This document shows, piece by piece, positions 58,822 to 64,000 of a stretch of DNA of 64,000 nt. Both the position numbers and the translations under genes were made by a program. The stretch is from Caenimonas sp. SL110 (GTDB lineage Bacteria > Pseudomonadota > Gammaproteobacteria > Burkholderiales > Burkholderiaceae_C). The notes beneath the pieces were generated by a model, which was not told the DNA's origin, did not search any database, and saw only the letters and a list, made by a program, of their open reading frames with translations. Position 1 is the first letter of the stretch, and every line of letters begins with the position of its first letter. The stretch is taken from positions 1-64,000 of the forward strand of contig NZ_JANU01000064.1 in the NCBI RefSeq assembly GCF_001044395.1, given 5' to 3'.

Positions 58822-59448
58822 ATGTACCTGCCGCCGCACTTCAAATCGACCGACCCGGCCGTCGCGGCCACGCTGATGCGTGAGAACGCATTCGCAAGCC
58901 TGATCTCCAACGACGACGACGGGTTTCCGTTCGTCACGCACCTGCCGCTGCACCTGTCGGTTGAGGGCGGGCAGGGCGATCAGTTCGTTCTCTGGGGTCA
59001 CTGCGCCAAACCCAACCCGCACTGGCGATACCTGCAGGACAGGCCCGAGGCGCTCGCGGTTTTCATCGGGCCGGATGCCTACCAGTCACCGAAGATTTAT
59101 GCAGACAAGGCGCGCGTCCCCAGCTGGAATTACGTGGCCGTGCATTGCAAGGTGCAGGCGCGCCTCATCGAAGACAACGCGGCCAAGGACGCTTTGCTCA
59201 AGAAGCTGATCGGCGACCATGAACCCACCTACGCGCAGCAGTGGCGGGACCTCGGCGAAGACTTCGCCAACAAGATGCTGCCGGGTATCGTGGGCTTCGA
59301 GCTGCGCGTGCTGCAGTGGCAATGCAAACTGAAAATCAACCAGCACCGGCCCGAGTCACGTGAGGCGCTGCACAGCGGCTACCTGGCCGGCGGCGATGAC
59401 GAGCGCGCGCTTGCCGGCTGGATGGACCGACTCAAACCAGGAGCTTGA
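58822..59448 (+). CDS. PaiB-like FMN-binding protein
   Basis: 208 residues from the ATG at 58822 (MYLPPHFKSTDPAVAATLMRENAFASLISNDDDGFPFVTHLPLHL), the characteristic start of PaiB-type FMN-binding split-barrel proteins. WGHCAKPNPHW.YLQDRPEALAVFIGPDAYQSPKIYADKARVPSWNYVAVH is the flavin site. The family is labelled negative transcriptional regulator after B. subtilis PaiB, but a flavoenzyme or heme-related role is likelier. Length is standard. The next small gene starts 2 bases later. Confidence 0.9.
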   Translation: MYLPPHFKSTDPAVAATLMRENAFASLISNDDDGFPFVTHLPLHLSVEGGQGDQFVLWGHCAKPNPHWRYLQDRPEALAVFIGPDAYQSPKIYADKARVPSWNYVAVHCKVQARLIEDNAAKDALLKKLIGDHEPTYAQQWRDLGEDFANKMLPGIVGFELRVLQWQCKLKINQHRPESREALHSGYLAGGDDERALAGWMDRLKPGA

Positions 59449-59449
59449 T

Positions 59450-59683
59450 ATGCGCGTCGTCTTTGGTGTCTTGAGCCTGCTGGTGGTGGTGGCCATCGTG
59501 GGAATCCTTGCGAAAAAGCAGCTGGGCGCCATGTCCGGTCCACCCGCCGGCTCGGCGGCATCCGCCCCGGCAGGCACAGTCGTTGCGCCAACGGGCACGC
59601 CGCAGCAACAGGTCCAGCAAGTGCAAAAGCAGGTGCAGGACGCGATGCAGCAGGCGCGGCCCATGCCTGACGAGACGAAGTAG
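59450..59683 (+). CDS. Small membrane-anchored hypothetical protein
   Basis: 77 residues: one N-terminal helix (MRVVFGVLSLLVVVAIVGIL) and a low-complexity Ala/Pro/Gly then Gln-rich tail (GTPQQQVQQVQKQVQDAMQQARPMP). AGGAG sits 6 bases upstream, and the start follows the PaiB-like stop by one base, so it is a real operon member. It ends 5 bases before the TadA fusion. No function can be assigned. Confidence 0.75.
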   Translation: MRVVFGVLSLLVVVAIVGILAKKQLGAMSGPPAGSAASAPAGTVVAPTGTPQQQVQQVQKQVQDAMQQARPMPDETK

Positions 59684-59688
59684 TTCAT

Positions 59689-61077
59689 ATGACCGCCGCG
59701 TCACGGACAGACGATGACTTCATGCGGCTGGCGCTCGCGCAGGCCGACGCCGCGAGAGCTTCCGGAGAAGTACCGGTAGGCGCAGTGCTCGTTCGAAATG
59801 GCGAGGTGATCGCCACCGGACGCAACGCGCCCATCGCGGACCACGACCCCACCGCACACGCCGAAATCAACGCCTTGCGCGCCGCAGCCAAGGCGCTCGG
59901 CAACTACCGCCTGGACGGTTGCACGCTTTATGTGACGCTCGAACCCTGCGCGATGTGCGCTGGTGCGATGCTGCATTCGCGGCTCGCGCGGGTCGTTTAT
60001 GGCGCAGCCGATCCCAAGACCGGCGCGGCCGGATCGGTCGTCGATCTTTTTGCGCAAGAGCAACTCAATCACCACACGGCGGTGCAGGGCGGCGTGCTCC
60101 AGCACGATTGCTCGTTGGCGCTCGCCGATTTCTTTCGCGAGCGCCGCGAGAACAGTCGCGCCGCCGCGCAGCCCGTCCGCGACGATGCGCTGCGCACGCC
60201 TGAAAGCCGTTTCGACGCGTTGCCCGGTTACCCCTGGGAGCCTCGCTATGTCGCAGACCTTCCCTCGCTCGCCGGCCTGCGCATGCACTACCTCGATGAA
60301 GGTCCGGCAGACGCTCGCCGCACCTGGCTATGCCTGCACGGCAATCCGGCCTGGAGCTATCTGTACCGCAAGATGATCCCGGTGTTGCTGGAGGCGGGCG
60401 ATCGCGTCGTTGCGCCTGACCTCATCGGATTCGGCAAGAGCGATAAGCCAAAGAAGGACTCCGCGCACACGTTCAGCTGGCATCGTCAGGTCCTGCTCGA
60501 ATTCATCGAGCGGCTTGATCTGAAAAACATCGTGCTGGCAGTCCAGGACTGGGGCGGCATCCTGGGCCTGACGCTGCCGATGGAAGGCCCGCAGCGCTAC
60601 CTCGGCCTGCTCGTCATGAACACAACTTTTGCAACCGGTGACACGCCGCTCAGTCCCGGGTTTCTGGCGTGGCGAACCATGTGCGCGAAGACGCCGGAGT
60701 TCGACGTGGCGCGTCTCTTTGGGCGAGGCAATCCGCAGATGACCGAGGCTGAACTCGCCGCCTACAACGCGCCATTTCCCGACCGCGGACATCGTGCGGC
60801 ACTGCGTGCGTTCCCGCCCATGGTGCCCGAGCACAGGGATGCCGACGGCGCAGCCGTGTCGCGCCAGGCTCGCGACTTTTTTGCGAAAGAGTGGCAAGGT
60901 CAATCCATGATGGCGATCGGCGCTGCCGACCCCGTGCTCGGCGTTCCCGTCATGCAAACGCTGCGCGAATCGATACGCGGATGTCCCGACCCGATGGTGA
61001 TCGCGAACGCCGGTCACTTCGTCCAGGAGCATGGCGAGCCCATCGCTCGCGCGGCAGTGGGATACTTCCACCGGTGA
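59689..61077 (+). CDS. tadA: TadA tRNA adenosine(34) deaminase fused to a haloalkane dehalogenase-like domain
   Basis: 462 residues, one uninterrupted frame. Residues 1 to about 155 are TadA: FMRLALAQADAARASGEVPVGAVLV, Zn/catalytic HAE in TAHAEINALR, PCAMCAGAMLHSRL, making inosine 34 in tRNA-Arg. Residues about 165-462 are an alpha/beta hydrolase close to haloalkane dehalogenase type I: YPWEPRYVADLPSLAGLRMHYLDEGP, oxyanion HGNPAWSYLYRKMIP, nucleophile in LAVQDWGGILGLTLPM (Asp followed by the halide Trp), cap Trp in FLAWRTM, acid in GAADPVLG and His in NAGHFVQEHGE. All catalytic positions expected for a dehalogenase are present. The stop overlaps ldcA by GTGA. Whether the fusion is cleaved or both halves are active is unknown. 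Confidence 0.93.
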   Translation: MTAASRTDDDFMRLALAQADAARASGEVPVGAVLVRNGEVIATGRNAPIADHDPTAHAEINALRAAAKALGNYRLDGCTLYVTLEPCAMCAGAMLHSRLARVVYGAADPKTGAAGSVVDLFAQEQLNHHTAVQGGVLQHDCSLALADFFRERRENSRAAAQPVRDDALRTPESRFDALPGYPWEPRYVADLPSLAGLRMHYLDEGPADARRTWLCLHGNPAWSYLYRKMIPVLLEAGDRVVAPDLIGFGKSDKPKKDSAHTFSWHRQVLLEFIERLDLKNIVLAVQDWGGILGLTLPMEGPQRYLGLLVMNTTFATGDTPLSPGFLAWRTMCAKTPEFDVARLFGRGNPQMTEAELAAYNAPFPDRGHRAALRAFPPMVPEHRDADGAAVSRQARDFFAKEWQGQSMMAIGAADPVLGVPVMQTLRESIRGCPDPMVIANAGHFVQEHGEPIARAAVGYFHR

Positions 61078-61988
61078 AAAAACATATCTACATCTTTTCG
61101 CCTTCCAGCGCGATTCGCGACAAGGCCGTGGTCAGGCGCGGCGTCCAGCGCCTGAAGGCCCTGGGCCATGAAGTCGAACTCGACGAGGCCGTCTTCGCAA
61201 CCCATATGCGTTTTGCCGGTGACGACGAGACGCGGCTTGCAGCCATTCATCGTGCAGCCGCCAGCGGCGCTGACGTGGCGCTCATCACCCGAGGCGGCTA
61301 CGGCCTGACAAGGCTCTTGCCCGGCATCCGGTACAAGACGGTAGCCAAGGCGATCGACAAGGGTATGAAGTTCGTGGGGCTCAGCGACTTCACGGCATTT
61401 CAATGTGCGGTGATGGCAAAGACCGGCAGCGTCACCTGGGCAGGCCCCGCGCTCGGTGAAGACTTCGGCATCGAAGGCGAGCCCGACGACATCATGCAAG
61501 CGTGCTTCGAAGACCTCGTCAGCGGACAAGGCGAGGGCGCAGGCTGGCAACTGCCGGCGTCAGAAGCACAAGACAAGCCGCTGCACATCAAGGGCCAACT
61601 GTGGGGCGGCAATCTCGCCATCATCACGTCGCTCGCGGGCACCGAGTGGTTGCCCAGGGTCAAGGGTGGAATCCTGTTTCTGGAAGACGTGCACGAGCAC
61701 CCATACCGCGTGGAACGCATGCTGACGCAGCTGCTCTACGCCGGCGTGCTCAAGGACCAGAAGGCGATCATCCTGGGTCATTTCACCAACTACAAGCCGG
61801 TGCCGCACGACAAGGGCTACAGGCTCAAAACCGTTGTCGACTGGTTGCGCACGCAGGTGAAAGCGCCGGTGTTCACCAACCTGCCGTTCGGTCATGTCCC
61901 GACCAAGGTCGCGCTACCGGTGGGTGCGAAAGTGAATCTGGAAGTAGAGGGCAGGGACGCATTCGTGCTGTGGGGACACAGTCACTGA
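61074..61988 (+). CDS. ldcA: LD-carboxypeptidase (muramoyl tetrapeptide type), LdcA-like
   Basis: 304 residues starting with GTG at 61074 in the GTGA overlap with the TadA fusion; the frame open from 60891 lies inside it. KKHIYIFSPSSAIRDKAVVRRGVQRLKALGHEVELDE start, ITRGGYGLTRLLPGI, the catalytic Ser in FVGLSDFTAFQCAV, Glu in ILFLEDVHEHPYRVERML and His in LPFGHVPTKVALPVGAKVNLE form the S66 family Ser-Glu-His triad. It trims the terminal D-Ala of murein tetrapeptide for cell-wall recycling. Length is typical. Confidence 0.93.
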   Translation: MKKHIYIFSPSSAIRDKAVVRRGVQRLKALGHEVELDEAVFATHMRFAGDDETRLAAIHRAAASGADVALITRGGYGLTRLLPGIRYKTVAKAIDKGMKFVGLSDFTAFQCAVMAKTGSVTWAGPALGEDFGIEGEPDDIMQACFEDLVSGQGEGAGWQLPASEAQDKPLHIKGQLWGGNLAIITSLAGTEWLPRVKGGILFLEDVHEHPYRVERMLTQLLYAGVLKDQKAIILGHFTNYKPVPHDKGYRLKTVVDWLRTQVKAPVFTNLPFGHVPTKVALPVGAKVNLEVEGRDAFVLWGHSH

Positions 61989-62010
61989 TCCCGTCTGGGG
62001 TGGAGCAGGT

Positions 62011-62355
62011 TCAGCCCACCAGCGGGCTGGGGCGGGAAGCCAGGCCGCCTGGCAAGAGCCCCTGGAACTGCGCCGTCAGCGAGGCCACACGCTCGCGAGC
62101 CACTCTTTCACCATGGATGGACGCCAGCGCGGCCATCAGGTCGCCGCGCAGGTACCACAGCGCCTGGATGTCGTTTGCGTAACGGATGCGCCGGGTGATC
62201 TGCGGAAAGTCCTTGGACCCCTGATCGCCCAGCGCCGCGAGCATCGACTCGCGGATGTCCTCGGTCCCGTTTTCAAGAATGGACTCCGAAGGCTTGACCG
62301 GATTACCCAACAATCCGTAGATGCTGCTTCTGAGATTCGGTTTTAGCCAACGCAT
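62011..62355 (-). CDS. Hypothetical protein
   Basis: 114 residues, soluble and helical (MRWLKPNLRSSIYGLLGNP ... RYANDIQALWYLRGDLMAALASIHGE). No motif I recognise. Upstream on the minus strand a GGTGAG-like ribosome site precedes the ATG. Convergent with ldcA (22-base gap) and divergent from the glycosyltransferase. Amino acid composition looks like a real gene. Confidence 0.7.
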   Translation of the reverse strand: MRWLKPNLRSSIYGLLGNPVKPSESILENGTEDIRESMLAALGDQGSKDFPQITRRIRYANDIQALWYLRGDLMAALASIHGERVARERVASLTAQFQGLLPGGLASRPSPLVG

Positions 62356-62611
62356 ATGTTTTGCTCACCACGCCACGAGGAAGCGGCGGTGGTGCCAAGG
62401 TATGCCCCGCATGTGAAAAGAGCAAGTCAGACGCGTGATCTAGTTAACGCAAAACCACAGTCAAATCAAAAGCTTGGTAACGAATTGCGGAGAGTTAATT
62501 CTTTAGGCCACGCAGCCTGCCAGTCGGGAACATACCGATTTCGCCCATCCGTATCCGACCTACGCTACGACGCGTGTTTCATCAATCCTTGCTGAGAGAT
62601 TTTCTTCAACC
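62356..62611. other. Intergenic region, comparatively AT-rich centre
   Basis: 256 bases between divergent starts. The stretch about 62400-62510 (CAAATCAAAAGCTTGG, GAGTTAATTCTTTAGG) is visibly richer in A/T than the surroundings, as expected for promoters in both directions, but no clear -35/-10 pair was found. A 79-codon ORF across it lacks protein-like composition. Confidence 0.4.
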
Positions 62612-63796
62612 ATGAGCAAGGCCGGTCCCAGCATCCTGTACGCATCGCCGATGTGCAGTCTCGACATGACCAGCGGTGCTGCAATCTCGATGCACGCGTT
62701 GCTCGCCTCGCTTGCGACCCGGGGTTATCGGGCGGTGGCGCTGGAGGCTCAGCTTTTCGATTGCGAGGAAGGCGGCGAACGGGTTGCCCAGGCCACACGG
62801 GACGCCGATCTCCAGACGCACGAGGTGCTGCACACCACCGTGCACGGTGTGGAGCATTTCATGGTGCGCACCCGGTCAAGCCGGCGACTGGAAATGACTT
62901 CTCGCGAAGAGGAATTATTTCTCCAGCGTTTGCGCCATGAGCTGCTGCGAAATCGGCCCGACATGGTCATCCTGTCTGGCGACCTGATGCTCGAGGGCGT
63001 GGTCATGCACGAGGCGCGCTTGCTGAAAATCCCGGTTGTGTTCTACCTGGCCCACGGTGGCTACGAGCGCCGCGAGACGTTTCGCGATGTCTCGGTGGTG
63101 GTCACAGACACGCAGGCCACAGCCGACCTGTACAAAAAACGGCTAGGCCTCGATTGCAAGCCGGTGGGCAAGTTCATCGATGCGGCGCGCTTCAAGGCAC
63201 CGCAGCGCAGGCCTGAATTCATCACCTTCATCAATCCGGAATTTGAAAAGGGCGTGCATGTTTTCATGGCGCTTGCGCTGCTGGCCTCGCGTGAGGCACC
63301 TGAGCTCAAGTTTCTCGTGGTGCAAAGCCGTGGACGCTGGGAAGCAGCGCTTGCCGTGCTTGCGCATTCACCAGCCGATTTTCCGAACGTCAAAGTCATT
63401 GGTCACCAGCTGGACATGAGACCGGTTTACGCCGTCACCCAGGTCTTGCTGGTGCCCTCGGTCTGGCACGAGAGCGGTGGACGTGTCGTCGTTGAAGCGC
63501 TGGTCAACGGTATTCCTGTACTGGCCAGTCGCTGCGGTGGGCCGCCCGAGCTGGCGGGCGAAGCGGGTGTGATCTTCGACCTGCCGGGGGATGTGACGAC
63601 ACAGCGTAACGAGCGGGCGCCCGAAGCGGTCGTGCGCCCGTGGCTTGAAGAGCTCAGGCGAATTTTCGGCGATTCGGCCTACTACGAAGAACTGGTCTCC
63701 AGGGCGAACCGCCAGGCTCTGAAACATGATGTCCGGCACAGTACCGACCGGTTTTTGGCGGCCGTGATGCCGACTGCCGACCTTCCAGCGGCCTAG
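62612..63796 (+). CDS. Glycosyltransferase family 4
   Basis: 394 residues. The N-terminal GT-B half begins PSILYASPMCSLDMTSGAAISMHALLASLATRGY; the C-terminal half has the nucleotide-sugar site FINPEFEKGVHVFMALALLA, VKVIGHQLDMRPVYAVTQVLLVPS and the E-x7-E-like WHESGGRVVVEALVNGIPVLASRCGGPPEL. A retaining transferase of unknown acceptor, probably acting at the inner side of the membrane. It precedes a gene starting like a giant surface protein, so decoration of that protein or of surface glycan is a reasonable guess only. Confidence 0.9.
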   Translation: MSKAGPSILYASPMCSLDMTSGAAISMHALLASLATRGYRAVALEAQLFDCEEGGERVAQATRDADLQTHEVLHTTVHGVEHFMVRTRSSRRLEMTSREEELFLQRLRHELLRNRPDMVILSGDLMLEGVVMHEARLLKIPVVFYLAHGGYERRETFRDVSVVVTDTQATADLYKKRLGLDCKPVGKFIDAARFKAPQRRPEFITFINPEFEKGVHVFMALALLASREAPELKFLVVQSRGRWEAALAVLAHSPADFPNVKVIGHQLDMRPVYAVTQVLLVPSVWHESGGRVVVEALVNGIPVLASRCGGPPELAGEAGVIFDLPGDVTTQRNERAPEAVVRPWLEELRRIFGDSAYYEELVSRANRQALKHDVRHSTDRFLAAVMPTADLPAA

Positions 63797-63889
63797 GTTC
63801 ACGCCCCGTCTCAGTCCTTGGTACTCGGCCCAATGGCCGATGTGGCGAACTGTTGCGAGGCGTACCTTTGCTGACATGTTGGGCGCGCC

Positions 63890-64000
63890 ATGAAAAAACA
63901 CCTCTCACCTGTTCCGGGCGTGCGCCTGGCCCTGGAGCCACGCATTGTCTTTGACGCTGCCATGGCGGCACTCGCCCCGAACGTGGCGGGATTCGCGAGC
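63890..64000 (+). CDS. Start of LEPR-motif surface protein (cut by window end)
   Basis: 37 codons are visible, beginning MKKHLSPVPGVRLALEPRIV and continuing FDAAMAALAPNVAG. The LEPR-(I/M)-(V/L/M)-FD-A-A segment is the N-terminal mark of many large secreted or surface proteins of Proteobacteria, often type I secreted and repeat-rich. The stop is outside the window. It follows the glycosyltransferase by 93 bases on the same strand, a stretch in which no other feature is seen. Confidence 0.75.
   Translation, partial: MKKHLSPVPGVRLALEPRIVFDAAMAALAPNVAGFAS

Noticed and set aside
62356-62595. 79-codon ORF before the glycosyltransferase
   Set aside because: No ribosome site and no motif; the region is AT-rich and more likely promoter.

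Overview
The window is GC-rich, densely coded bacterial chromosome with many 4-base ATGA/GTGA stop-start overlaps. Gene content and order (rimP-nusA-infB-rbfA-truB-typA, guaB-guaA, smpB opposite ratA-rnfH, yejABEF, fabI) and the protein sequences point to a betaproteobacterium of the order Burkholderiales, most likely family Comamonadaceae. The family call is inference from remembered sequence style; no search was run.

Layout. 1-5849: two overlapping hybrid sensor kinases; the first is cut by the window edge and carries tandem near-identical HAMP units. 5886-5973: tRNA-Ser(GGA) with promoter and terminator, then a Tim44-domain membrane protein. 7379-8733: the ruins of a type I restriction-modification island (hsdM start with a nonsense codon, an internally deleted HEPN-like gene, an intact winged-helix gene behind a 30-bp nested palindrome, a 30-codon ORF, and an hsdR start cut off at the next gene). 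8734-14024 (minus): an SbcCD/YhaNO-like ATPase and nuclease pair and an nfeD-qmcA membrane pair. 14147-16411: Orn/Lys/Arg decarboxylase. 16496-27876: a surface-protein cluster with a TPR-sulfotransferase, a divergent 1858-residue Ig-repeat adhesin and a convergent HlyB/HlyD-type type I secretion pair. 28210-30599: a small membrane protein and a LytS/LytTR two-component system. 30637-37016: fabI and the yejABEF peptide importer. 37026-45741: arfB and the transcription/translation operon rimP-nusA-infB-rbfA-truB, ending in typA. 45756-49590: EamA transporter, an HIBCH-like enzyme, smpB, ratA, rnfH and a DUF4124 protein. 49732-54691: guaB, guaA, a lipid kinase and a phosphoesterase. 54652-57739: TerC, an NhaR-like regulator and two membrane proteins. 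57803-61988: a cyclase-FHA fusion, a PaiB-like protein, a small anchored protein, a TadA-haloalkane dehalogenase fusion and LD-carboxypeptidase. 62011-64000: a hypothetical protein, a glycosyltransferase and the first 37 codons of a protein with an LEPR..FDAA motif, a motif seen at the start of large surface proteins.

How the parts work together. Most of the window is housekeeping: translation, GMP synthesis, peptide import and fatty acid synthesis. The accessory biology sits in three places: the collapsed restriction island, the adhesin/secretion/sulfotransferase cluster, and the right end where a glycosyltransferase precedes a second probable surface protein. The points most worth following are the TadA-dehalogenase fusion, the pair of near-identical sites flanking the NhaR-like gene next to terC, the promoter-terminator arrangement ahead of rimP-nusA-infB, and the sulfotransferase facing the adhesin.
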